Part shown: positions 35,672 through 46,640 of the stretch, piece after piece
Position numbering within the stretch: the first letter of the stretch is position 1
Layout: each line of letters opens with the position of its first letter
Assembly: GCA_028023455.1 (NCBI GenBank)
Contig: JAQFVV010006740.1
Coordinates: 17,501 to 81,500, forward strand
From: Epiperipatus broadwayi
Taxonomy: Eukaryota; Onychophora; Udeonychophora; Euonychophora; Peripatidae
Direction of reading: 5' to 3'
DNA: 64,000 nt
The notes under the pieces: model-generated
Told to the model about the DNA's origin: nothing
Database searches by the model: none
The model's input: only the letters and a program-made list of their open reading frames with translations
Translations under genes and position numbers: made by a program

Positions 35672-35720
35672 CTTCGCTCCTTCTCAGAGCTAAAACCCGC
35701 AACATCGGATTTTACTCTAC

Positions 35721-35955
35721 ACCGGGCGGGGAGAATATAAAGTTAATTCTAACATTTTTATGGGTAAATAAATTTATAGTATTATTTCCAGGAGTTTACA
35801 TGTAATAAAAATATATTTCACATTCTTATGATTTGAGAAAGAAGAAGCTCTGAGAAAAGTACTTCTTATTGTACTGAAATATCAATTATTTGGCTATTAT
35901 ATATTTTTATTATATGGAAGCACCCATAAATAGTTCTATGAATACATATATATAT
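35721..35955. other. AT-rich flank of the gypsy element
   Basis: After a G-rich motif (about 35724-35734) the composition returns abruptly to the AT-rich background. No LTR could be matched to the 5' flank. A (TA)n tract is at 35945-35957. Confidence 0.45.
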
Positions 35956-35957
35956 AT

Positions 35958-36500
35958 AAGACATTTTGTGGGTTTATCCGTGTTAAAAAAGTTTTAAATA
36001 TTGACATACCAACATTTCAACTTGATCACACAAGTCATCCACTGGGTAATAAAAGATAGAAGGTGTTTGTAGAGGCACTGATTTGAAAAAAAAATCAGTA
36101 AAGTTCCACCAATAGCAAAAATGTTAAATTCAGAATGTTTTTTTAATTTTAAATCTTGTCAAATAGGAGGAAATTTGCATTTATCATCTCACTTATTGAT
36201 GCAATCTGGCCTTTTAAGTATCTCAATGGCTTCTCTAATTTTGCACTGGTAGAAATTATCACATCTGGATATGATTCTGGTACTAGAAAAATCAATTTTA
36301 TGATTTGAATCTATAGTATGGAGTGAGAGTGCTGATGATGATGAGTGTTGTTTAACTGCATTAGCATGCTAATCTCTCCTAACAGTGATGTGATGATTGC
36401 TCAGACCTATGTAAGAAGCCTTACAATTTTCACATGAGATTTGATAAACACCATGAGATTCAAGAGGGATTGAATCCTCAGGCTTGGTTATTATATTGCT
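35958..36500 (-). pseudogene. Penelope-like element family F, copy F1 (GIY-YIG domain and tail)
   Basis: On the minus strand about 36452-36380 translates GVYQISCENCKASYIG, the GIY-YIG-type endonuclease start with paired Cys residues. It is followed by a frame-broken C-terminus with an HSSSSAL block, a RCDNFYQCKIREAIEI-like block and an ILKRPDCIN-like block. From about 36130 to 35958 lies the 3' tail, including a stem-loop plus GAAAT motif (36045-36011) and the terminal gtgggtttatccgtgtt block beside (TA)n. The nuclease would nick target DNA to prime reverse transcription. No RT region is present. Family F differs in sequence from families A/B/C and D. Confidence 0.7.
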
Positions 36501-36639
36501 GTTCTTTTATGAGTAGAAAATGTATCTATATTACAGATATTTTAATATATGTCCAATACTGTCTGCAGTTCTTTTTACATATGGAACACAAATCCTAATA
36601 GCTCATTTATCATCATTTTGTTTCCTATTTTGGGCTTGA

Positions 36640-37325
36640 AATAAGGCTTTTTTATAAATTTATAATTATAACTATTTGCTAATAAAACACTATTAAAATG
36701 ATTTATTTCTTTTTTCAGATGTGACTTATCTGAAAAGTTAATTGCTCTATTTTAACTCTTTGAAACCTGAGTGGCCATTTTAAATTAAAAAGAAAAATTA
36801 CAGGACATAATTTTAAATGAAATTTCTACTTTATTACAATAAATATAAATATATATATATATATACATTTTTACAAAGTGCAAATATGAAAGAATGTAAT
36901 AAAGCTGATAAAATAGTCATTACAAAAAAAAATAATTAAAAAAAGGAGATTTTTTTACATTTTTAAACATATTTATTTTTACATTTGTTCACAAATTCTC
37001 AATTTTGAAAAGTATAACTTAAAATTACAATTTCATAGACAGCTTCATCACATGCATCTCAAAATGTTGAAAAAATGATACATAATATGTCTTACCTGAG
37101 GTAATTTTTCTATGCAAAAATTACAAAAACAGTGTGATTGATAACTTCAATTTTTACTAGCTGTCCCACATGTTCTACTTTTGCAACAGAGTATATGCTA
37201 GAAATGTTTGGTTGTCTTTGCATGCAGGTATCTGTTAGAAATATGTTTGGTTTTTAGTGGGTAAAAAATAACAGGAATAATTTACAAGATGTTGAGGACT
37301 TTAGTAAATTGTAATGTAATGTATA
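36640..37325. other. AT-rich non-coding DNA
   Basis: Short (TA)n at 36847-36866. No other supported feature. Confidence 0.45.
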
Positions 37326-37328
37326 GTA

Positions 37329-37422
<94 letters not shown>

Positions 37423-37457
37423 TATTATTATTATTATTATTTAAAAATTATTATTAT

Positions 37458-37497
<40 letters not shown>

Positions 37498-37500
37498 TAT
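37329..37500. repeat. (ATT)n array ending in an (ATT)n/(AAT)n hairpin
   Basis: About 90 bp of pure tta/att repeats, a short interruption, then attattatta switching to aataataat from about 37460 to 37497. The switch makes a self-complementary hairpin. Confidence 0.9.
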
Positions 37501-37739
37501 TACTTTTATTATATTAGTGAAAAATGGTGTGTGACCTAAAATGTGTATTCTTTTCAAGTAAATAAAATGTACTCAAAAAATAATTATCAAACAAAAATTT
37601 CTCCAAGATAAAATGAACAAAAAAAATCAATAAATATCAAAATAAACAAATTTATTATGCGCATTGATTATATATGTGTGTGGGATATGAAATATGAGAG
37701 TGGATGGCGGTGAATATAAAATAAGGGTGGGTGTGCATG

Positions 37740-37805
37740 TTTTTATATCATTCAAATGTGTTGACTAAAATTCTATCATATATGTATATTGTTTTCTATA
37801 TATAT
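37740..37805 (+). repeat. Left remnant of ~115-bp tandem repeat T1
   Basis: Carries the tttttata...ttca...tgt...attctatcatatatgtatatt order found in each unit at 39826-40200. Element E2 copy 3 begins immediately after it, so E2 interrupts the array. Confidence 0.6.
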
Positions 37806-39824
37806 TGTAAAGATATATAAATATGTTGTTACATTAATTTGAAATAAAAACTTTTAAGTTCGCAAATAAAAATAAATGTATTAAAAAAAAAAACTACACG
37901 CTAAAATTAAAATGTTTGTTAAACATATATATATATTCACACAGATGCAAAACTTTAAAAATATTTTTTAAAAAACAAATAAATAAGTATTTGAACATAC
38001 TTTTTTATAAAAAAGTACAAGATTTAAAGATAAAATATTTTTGTAGATGAAAATGATTGTTTATTAATTATCCAAAAGCTGTGTAATTAAAAAGTCAGAT
38101 GAAAAATAGATAAGAGAATAAAGAAATTTTTAGCTTGACCAATGGAAGCAAATAAAGGCCCGGACCATAACGAAAAAATGGAACAGTGATGTTCTTGTTC
38201 ATGGAATCCATAGGAGGACTATAAAAAGAAAAATGTTGAGTTCCAGTCAGTTCCAACTTGATTTTGTGAGAACGATAAGACACACTTGTCGTTCTCTCTC
38301 ATTTATTTTTAAAAAATGAAAAGACTGTGATACCAAAATTTTTTCAGCTAAGGATGCCTTCAGATAGACCAGGTTTCAAATAAGGACTCCATGGCAATTA
38401 ACACCAGGAACCGGGAGCTCTTCTGCTGTAAACTATATGAACTAAACAATTTTTAAAATCATAAAAAAAAGAATAATTAAGAACTTTCATCAGGGTTTGA
38501 CAAATTTAATAAACACGCCAACTTAAATGTTAAAATGGACTCTTATCTGATTTTTGTAAGTTTCAAATCAATTAATAATGTTTAATTTTATATGTTTGCA
38601 TTTGAATCATTTCCATTTATTATTTTATTTGTATTAACATTTATTGTTTAAATTTTAAATGAGGAAATTTAAGGTTGGGTATAGACGTTGCATAGATTCA
38701 TTAGCATTTGATTATGTTGTGGTTTTCATATTCGATTAGAATATATAAGTAATCGATGTCACTGCAGCATCTTACAATGAATGCTATTGGGTTTTGTGTA
38801 TTCCCTATGCAATTGATGTTATCGATGATTTTGTATTTTGATCGGTTGTGTTTATTTTGAAATGTTTTTAACTGTGGAATCTGTGCAGCCGATCTATACT
38901 CAACATTATAAAACAAATTATATAAAATTCATCTGTGCGAACATATCTAAATGTTAAATTTAAGTTGGGAATGAATGGCTATATAGATTTGTAAAGTTAT
39001 ATATATAGTTTAAGGGAGGGTAATCTTATGTTATTTGTTTCGTACTAAAATTGGGTCAATGGATTAGATGTATTGATGTAATTAGTAAATGTAGCAGATC
39101 CACTATGGGCAGAATTGCCTATATACGCCACACACACCCTGTTTGCCTAATGGAATTGGATAGTAAGAAGGAAGACACGGTCCATTTCTATGGAGTTTTT
39201 TGTTTATTGTTCTTCTCGCCAACAGATGTAGCATTCCTGTTTGGTTGAGAGACAATGTCTTCTCTAACTATACTGTTCAGATGTACATTTTTGATAGTAT
39301 AGTATATTTAGTGCTGTTGTATTTTCATGCTACATTGAATACATTAATGTATCATATGGATTGATACTGGTTTGACTGTGAACTTTTGGCCTAAGGTTAA
39401 ATAAGGGAAAGAATATTTTCTTTTCAAATGCAGATCTATGTAGTCTATTCATAATCAACCCTCTAAATAAATATTAAACTCATTATTGCAACCTATTTAA
39501 AATTAAAGGTTAATATAAAAATATAAAATGTTAAATGTATTCCTCAAAGTTATTTATACGTGCGTTAATAAATATTGTTTGTGTTAATTACTGACAGTGG
39601 CTTTTATTTTTTTATATATACAAACTAAACAAGTTATTTCTTATCTTCACATCTCCATGAGCTAGTGACAATGGGCTAATGATCTGAATATTTAAATAAA
39701 GTGGAACCTTAACAGTGCGTATCTGCCTACTTTATAAATTTTTCTAGGTTCAAATGCCTAGATGGCGCCCTAGTAGTGCAGATTGCAGTTAGATTCGCTC
39801 TCCAATTTCCTTTGGATCATTATA
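37806..39824 (+). mobile_element. ~2.0-kb TG...CA-bounded element E2, copy 3
   Basis: Begins TGTAAAGATA at 37806 and ends CATTATA at 39824 between TA-rich flanks. It is collinear with copy 2 for its full length, including the TATA box near 38220, the ctgtgcagccgatctata block near 38880, a ggatta/tggattag block near 39055 and the tgcctagatggcgccct block near 39757-39773. Slightly more decayed ends than copy 2. An open frame at 39051-39248 has counterparts in the other copies, but their lengths and reading differ, so coding is not supported. Confidence 0.7.
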
Positions 39825-39825
39825 A

Positions 39826-40200
39826 TATATATATCAAATTCTATTGTATATATATTATTTTCTACATATATACATTGTTTTGTATGTGTATATATATAAT
39901 AAAGAGTTCTAAAACTAGGTCAGAAAAATAGTTCAAAAAAACGTTTTTATATTATTCACGTGTATTCTATCATATATATATATTATTTCTACATTTATAT
40001 ATAAAAAAGTAATAAAAACTAGATCACTAAACTAATTCAAAAAAAGTTTTTACATTATTCATGTGTTTTTATCTAAAATTCTATCGTATATAAAAAAAAA
40101 GAGTTCCTAATACTAGATCAGAAAAATAATTCAAATAAATATTTTTATATTATTGAAATGTATTTTATCATATATATATATATATTATTTATAAGTACAT
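39826..40200 (+). repeat. Tandem repeat T1, about three units of 80-125 bp
   Basis: Units starting near 39838, 39968 and 40080 share attctatcatatata..., (TA)n, a gagttctaaaactaga-type block, cagaaaaataattcaaa and tttttatattattca...tgt. Together with 37740-37805 they form one array split by element E2 copy 3. Confidence 0.65.
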
Positions 40201-40216
40201 TTAATTATAGAAAACA

Positions 40217-40400
<184 letters not shown>

Positions 40401-40904
40401 AAATAATAAAACTAATTCAATACTCACAGAATCCTGGCTAAATGTTAGCATCAGTTTCAAATTTAAATTCAATTATTAAGTCATCAAATGTGATTATTAT
40501 AGCAAATAAAACTAACAGTAATCCTTTTGTCTCTTTGATATAATCCTTTTTTTATTTTCCTTTTTCTAATGTTTCTTTTAAAATAAATTTGTAGAAAGAG
40601 GGCTTATAAAACCCCTCCATAGATAAACATAATTTTGAAGCTGTAAAACTAAAGCAATTGACTGTGAAATATGATTTATGGTCATTAAATCTAAAAAACA
40701 AAAAATTAAAAAATTAAAAATTGTATTTTACAAAAACTTTCATAAAAAATCCAAATTTTATTGTAGAAAAAAAGTAATACCTCATTTAAATCAGAAATAG
40801 ATGGTGGATTGAATGGTCTTAGAACTGTTAGTATACTGCTTACCTATTCCACACAAAGTCAGTTGAACGTCAAAATTTTTGTTCACAGGCTCTCAGGGGC
40901 ACTT

Positions 40905-41215
40905 TGGACACAAGGGGTAAAAGTTTTGGCTACATAAACTATCTGAGTTAAAGGGCCAGATTGTATCAATTAGGGATATGATACATGCAAACTTCCTCCT
41001 ATTTGGAAAGATTTAAAAAAAAAAACATTTGTAATTTAACATTTTTGCTATTGGTAGAACTTTAACATTTTTTTAATCAGTGATTGTAGTGATTCCACAA
41101 CCATCTTTCTATCTTTTATCACCCAGTGGATGACTTGTGTGGTCAAGTTGAAATGTCGGTATATCAATATTTAAAACTTTTTTAACATGGATGAAACCAC
41201 AAAACATGTCTTTTA
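40905..41215 (+). pseudogene. Penelope-like family F, copy F2 (C-terminal end and tail)
   Basis: The plus strand matches the minus strand of 36230-35960: a gggccagattgtatcaat block (C-terminal coding end), caaacttcctcctatttgg, then the tail with ttttgctattggtagaact, a stem-loop followed by gaaat (41125-41155) and an aaaacttttttaacatggatga block. It ends beside (TA)n. Only the last part of the element is present. Confidence 0.65.
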
Positions 41216-41235
41216 TATATGCAACTCTTGAAAAT

Positions 41236-41280
41236 CTTTGTATCAACATATATATATATATATATATATATATGTTGATA

Positions 41281-41330
<50 letters not shown>
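41236..41330. repeat. (TA)n tracts with a 49-bp hairpin
   Basis: tttgtatcaaca and tgttgatacaaa flank a (TA)n tract (41251-41273), making a hairpin at about 41237-41285; a second (TA)n tract follows to 41329. Confidence 0.85.
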
Positions 41331-41333
<3 letters not shown>

Positions 41334-41339
41334 CATACA

Positions 41340-42880
41340 TTATTTTGTTTTAATTTCCAATGTTTCAATGAAATAATATTATCCTTGTCAAAGTTTTAAT
41401 GAACAAATAACAGGTTTTAAGTAATGACAAAACTGGGCATGAATTAATGAACAACCATTCTTCTATGTATTTGATGGTTGATAATTCAGAATAATAATCA
41501 GAAAATAATAAATTCTTTACAAGAGCTATATAAATATAAAATTTCATTTATACATTAAAAGCCTTTTTCAGCACCTGATTTAGTGCCCTTTTCAAATGTT
41601 AATAATCTATTATGTTAACAAACTATTTCAGACTTACAAACCATCTAGTGTTCTATAATGACAATAAAACAAACAATACCAATATAAACTATTAAAATAA
41701 ATCAAACCTGCATACATAAATCTGGTACCTACAAAATAATTGCCTATATCATAACAATACAATAAATATATTAAATTGCATGCATTTTTTTCTGTTTCAC
41801 AATTATACATACATATATATATATATATATATCATTTTTTGTAATTTTCCATTCATTTATTCTTTTCCAATTTTGTTGAATTCAGATTAAGTATATTAAC
41901 AATTTTTATTTTTATTTATTTCTTTAGTTTTACAATTAACTGAATCCAAATTGACTTTAAAAGAAAGATAAAAACAAATATTCTCTACCAGACAGAAATT
42001 TATTTTGTTGCATCAGAAATGTTTGAATCACTCAGTGTTTATAATATTTCAATAGACTCTCTCATAGTTTTTTTAATTATAATTTACCAAATTAGCTACG
42101 ATTTTAGTATTATCAAAGTCAGCTGTGTGACCAATTTCTAAAAAATATAATATAAAAAAACTAATGTAATCAATTTTTTATTAACACTAAAATGCTAGCC
42201 AATTGGGAAAAGTATGATTTAAGAACAATGATAGTGACTGTTGAAATAGTAAAACGTCTGTGTGGTTTAAACAAGTTTGTTGAAGCACATTCCAGCTTTG
42301 TGGAGGGCACTTATTTTATATTCTTCTTTTAAAATCAACTTGGAATCAATTAACTGTAAAAATGAAGATAGTAATATATATATACACACATTAATTCACC
42401 TATTCTAAATAATTACCCTTCAAATATGTATAAGAATGATTATTTTTTGCTTCATTTTCAATCTCATTATTACTTAAGACATAACAACCTTTTATTAAAC
42501 CTTAACCTTGGTAAGGATGAATGTTATTTCATTGAAACCTTGGAAATTAAAATAAAATATCACCCAGTATATAACACAAATAAAACTTTATTTTCTGCAT
42601 ATAATCATCATTATATATGTAAACTCTAAAACTGCTTTTATGATACACTCTCAAACTATTCACAAGCCATCAAATGAGCTTTCATTACATTTATACCAAA
42701 ATTATGTTTAGTGTTGAACAATATTAACCCAAAATGTGTTTAACTTTATTTCAGCATTATCCATGAACATGATACAAAACTACAGAAAAGCCACTTAGTG
42801 CCATTGAGATGTTTGAAAATATATCTTTGTCTATATTAAAAGTTTTTAAAGTTTATACTTATATTAACATAATCAGTATA
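41340..42880. other. AT-rich non-coding DNA
   Basis: Open frames here (41365-41547, 42426-42629) are short and match nothing. Short (TA)n at 41813-41832 and 42876-42898. Confidence 0.45.
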
Positions 42881-42892
42881 TATATATATATA

Positions 42893-43090
42893 TATATAAA
42901 ATACATATTTTGCGGGTTCATCCGTGTTAAAAACTTTTAATATCAATTTACTGACGTTTCGACTTGGTCACACAAGCCATCCACAGAGTTATAACTCTGT
43001 GGATGGCTTGTGTGACCAAGTCGAAACGTCAGTAAATTGATATTAAAAGTTTTTAACACGGATGAACCCGCAAAATATGTATTTTATATA
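42893..43090. repeat. Perfect 198-bp palindrome of two family F Penelope tails
   Basis: Bases 42893-42991 and 42992-43090 are exact reverse complements: 99-bp arms, no mismatch, no spacer, centre at ttataa. Each arm is a family F tail (stem-loop, cgaaacgtcag, ttttaacacggatgaacccgcaaaatatg), so two tails are joined head to head. (TA)n tracts flank both sides (42876-42898 and 43119-43154). Confidence 0.97.
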
Positions 43091-43115
43091 TTTAACCCGT
43101 GCAAATCTTCGTTTT

Positions 43116-43158
<43 letters not shown>

Positions 43159-43333
43159 AATTGTATTCCATAAAAAGTTTATAAGTGAAACTTATTATTA
43201 TACCAATCATTATTATCCATATATTAATATATTTTTTCTAATCCTTTGCAAACTTTACAAGTTTATTACTTCAGTGGTTAAATAAATTTATTAATAATAA
43301 ATAATGAAAATGATAATCATATTAAGTATGATT

Positions 43334-43570
43334 ATATATATGAGCACTTATTGCATATATGTGTGGAGATGATAACCTGGACCAAGTGATGATTGCTGTT
43401 TTAGCATGAAATATGAATAATGGTGATTATTTATCTTTTCAACATGTATGGATTCAAGTTTATCAGTGACATGGATTAGAGTGGTGAGTTGTGTAAAAGT
43501 CTGTGCTCATATATCCTATATATTACATATATTAATACAGGTATATAATAAGCCTGTATTTCATTTATTA
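43334..43570 (+). repeat. Dispersed repeat R3, copy 1
   Basis: Shares with 55145-55320 the blocks tttagcatgaaatatg, ggtgattatttatctttt, atcagtg, agagtgg, aaagtctgtg and acaggtatataata...cctgtattt. The family recurs at 54993-55116 (minus), 55449-55608 (minus), 58850-59060 (plus) and 59345-59420 (minus). Some copies end in a gggttcaaatcccctctaatt motif, which contains a Pol III B-box-like sequence. Class unknown; a SINE or the tail of another retroelement are possible. Confidence 0.65.
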
Positions 43571-44410
43571 ATAAGAATGATTGTAACTCAAAACATGACA
43601 ACTATATTTCAAAAAATAATTGAAAAATTAAAATATTTTTTTCCAATAAGTCAATAAGTAATTTTATTAAATCCATCATCTTGGAAAATATTGATTGCTA
43701 AAGTGTCTTTCTAATACATTAGGATAACAACAAAATTTTAAATGTATACACCTTTCTGGTTATTGAGAAAACATGTCTAAACATAAAATGTTATAATACA
43801 TAACAATTTAGATACACTATTCAATAAATAATATATATATATATGCGTGTGTGTGTGTGTGTAATCTCTCTATTTGCATTCTTCAAAATTACAATTTTGG
43901 TCTATGGTCCATAAATGTCAAAATGTAAATTGATATCTTATATACACTTTTGACATATAATTATAATATACTTATGATCAACTGCCACTATCTTTTTTCT
44001 CATACAAACAATTTATAAAACCTTATTTTATGATCAAGAATGTTCTTCCTTAGATTAACAAAATATCTTAAAATCAATACATCTACAATCATAACAGAAG
44101 GAATATATATTGTCAAGAACATGCGAATATATTTGTAAACAAATATCTGTTTATTTATCAGTTTTATCATTTAAGCAATGCATCTAAATTAAATACAATG
44201 GTTTACCATTTAAAATATTTAAAAAAATTAGCTTTGTTTAATGATTATTACTAAACATTTATTAATCTACAGATGATCATATTATTTCTATCCACATAAA
44301 AACTTTAAATCAGTTAAAGATTAATGCCTGCGTTTTAGATACATATATGCACAAACAATGATTAATCCAATTTTATTTCTCTTTGTTTTATGTAATATTT
44401 TTTTAGATAT
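43571..44410. other. AT-rich non-coding DNA
   Basis: Contains a short (TA)n(TG)n microsatellite (43830-43862). Nothing else supported. Confidence 0.45.
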
Positions 44411-44530
44411 ATACCTGGATCTCGTTTTATGTGGTAGATAGGTTCCACAGAAAACCCACATTAAAAAAACCACACAAAAATAGATTTAACTTACTTTGAA
44501 AAATGGGGGATAGGGTCTGTAATTTTCAGA
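44411..44530 (+). repeat. Dispersed repeat R2, copy 2
   Basis: Same-orientation match to 31831-31945 with about one difference every five bases. No gypsy sequence follows it, which shows that R2 is independent of the gypsy element. Confidence 0.65.
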
Positions 44531-46340
44531 TTTCGCATAAAAGCAAAGCAACAAAGAAAAATTACTTTAAAATTCCCATTAAAAAAATAAGCAATTAAAG
44601 TATGACTAATAAAAAATTTCAAATATTTGAAAAAAATTAATACAAGACAAACTTTTTTAACTTCTTTTATTAACTACAATATTTAATTTTACATTTTTCA
44701 TACATATTTTAATCATTACTGCTACCGTTCATTTGTAAACTGGAAAGAAATCAGATTCGATGTGATGTGTTATATTGTAGTTTCTCCTTAAATGAAGTCA
44801 AAAATCTCTCAGCAATTATGCCCAGAGAAACCTGTTAAACCACTTTATTTTTATTTGTGATGTGATGTACAACTAGCTCCATTTTTAGTCTTATGCTGTG
44901 TTAATGGTCTTCTGTTTCTATATTAAAAAAATGAGATTGTAATCAAAACAAAAAGATTATACATTATCATTAGAAAGATTATTTTCAGTTTATAAAATCT
45001 TCATTTTTTATTTTAAAAATCTAAAAAATTATTTATTTCTGATATATATAACAAAATATATGTTTTAAAAGTTTAATTTTTTTGAATATTTATTGTGATA
45101 TTTTTATATGTAAGTATAAATCTATTATTATTATTATTATTATTTACTCATTAGTATAAATAGGTTATTTACATAGAAGTTAAAATTCTAAATACAGCTT
45201 CAGGCCATATTCATGTTAGCTACTAATATAATGTTATACTTTTTGAAAAAAAAAGTATTTCAAGTGAAAATAAGTTATTAAAAATTTAAATTTCTTGATA
45301 TATAATAAATATAGTGAAATATGAAAGATATTAAGAAGAAACATGAATTGCATAACTTCAAAATTGCATTAAAATAATCTGCATAAAACAAGATCTAAGT
45401 GTACATAAAAATTCTACCTTATCTTACATCTGGAAATAAATGAATAAAGGCACCTGAAATAAACATTTTTATTATTACTTACAAATCATAAAAATATGCT
45501 TAAGAGATTGTCATATGAGCCAAATAAAGAACTCTTGCTTTTCATAAAGATCATTTGCATATTTCAGGTCTCTATTCAATGTGTGCAGAAGTGAAATTTT
45601 TAAATATTACTAATAAATAACTTACTATTGTTTTGAATATGTAATGTTTAATATTATAATCAAATCACAGAACATTCTTGTTCCAAATAAATGACTAAGG
45701 ATTATTTTAGCAAGTAGCCTCATAAAAAGACATCTTAATAATCTTGCAAATAATTTTACTTTTCATTTATCAATATCCATTCATTCAGTCTGACAAAAAT
45801 AAATGTCTCATTGTGAAGCTGCCTGAAAAATTAATTCTTAGTAGTATTTGGAATGAGAATGTTATGTGACCTTATTTTAGGAACACTTCTAATTGAACAA
45901 TAACTATAATTGTTAAATATTTTTTCTCTATAATTTTAAAGATACTATCCTCATAAAAGGTTAAAATTAACACATTAGGTCTATTTCACCTATGGTATTC
46001 AATATTTCAAAGTTTTACCTAGTGCCAAATAAAATAATTATTACAATTTAAGTATACTTTGTCAAACTCATTATATGTATCTCAAAATAAAAATTATTTT
46101 AAAATTATTTATGGCAAAATGTTAACACAAATTTGAAAACAAAATAATACCAACTATAACAAATCTGGTAAAGCCAAACTGCAACAAAATCTTAAATAGA
46201 CTTCTATTTTATATCTATTTTCCATCATTTTACTTTGTTTGCACATAGTTTTTTTGTAGATTTTAGTATATCAAATTTAATTACTCTATTTTATATTTGT
46301 GACAATGAAAATCAAGTTTTCAACTTTCAAATGCATTTTA
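44531..46340. other. AT-rich non-coding DNA
   Basis: No supported feature apart from short A/T homopolymers and a small (ATT)n run at 45125-45143. Confidence 0.45.
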
Positions 46341-46344
46341 TACT

Positions 46345-46640
46345 ATAATTTTGGTAATCATCATCATCATTTCCAATGATTATTGATCCACTACAGGTTG
46401 AAGATCTCCACAAGATTAATCCAATATTTATAAAGACTAGTGTCACTTCTTCACATCACCTCAGCATCCTTTCTTATTTCTTTCACCCATGTCACATGTG
46501 ATCTTTCTTTGTTTTTGCAATTTCTTGAGATCCAGTGCAGGACTTCAACTGCCAATCCATTATCATCTCTTTTACCAATATGTCCAGCCCAATTCTATGT
46601 CTCTCTCTTAATTCTTTCACTGAAAAGTATGTAACACCAT
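46345..46640 (-). pseudogene. LINE 3' end: ORF2 C-terminus and (GAT)n tail
   Basis: On the minus strand, stitched frames give RERHRIGWTYW, then a SPALDL...KLQKQRKITCDMGERNKK-type stretch and finally SCGDLQPVVDQ before a tail of GAT repeats (46376-46352). The order, a Trp-containing GH-like block, a basic GKR/GRP-type segment, a ...DLQPVVDQ end and a short GAT repeat tail, is the usual 3' end of RTE- or CR1-like LINEs. Several frame breaks are present and no RT is left. Confidence 0.5.

Larger units (their letters stand above)
31950..35720 (+). mobile_element. Ty3/gypsy retroelement, near-complete gag-pol, no LTRs seen
   Basis: A 3.7-kb block with conspicuously higher G+C (near half, by eye) and CpG-containing codons in an otherwise ~25% G+C window. 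It holds gag, protease, reverse transcriptase, RNase H and integrase in Ty3/gypsy order, with no envelope gene. Damage is light: in-frame stops at 32292 and 34484 and single-base frame changes near 33085, 33203 and 34163. I find no direct terminal repeat, TG...CA boundary or PBS on either side; a G-rich gggcggggaga at about 35724-35734 after pol resembles a polypurine tract. It looks like a young insertion that lost, or never had, its LTRs here. Confidence 0.85.
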
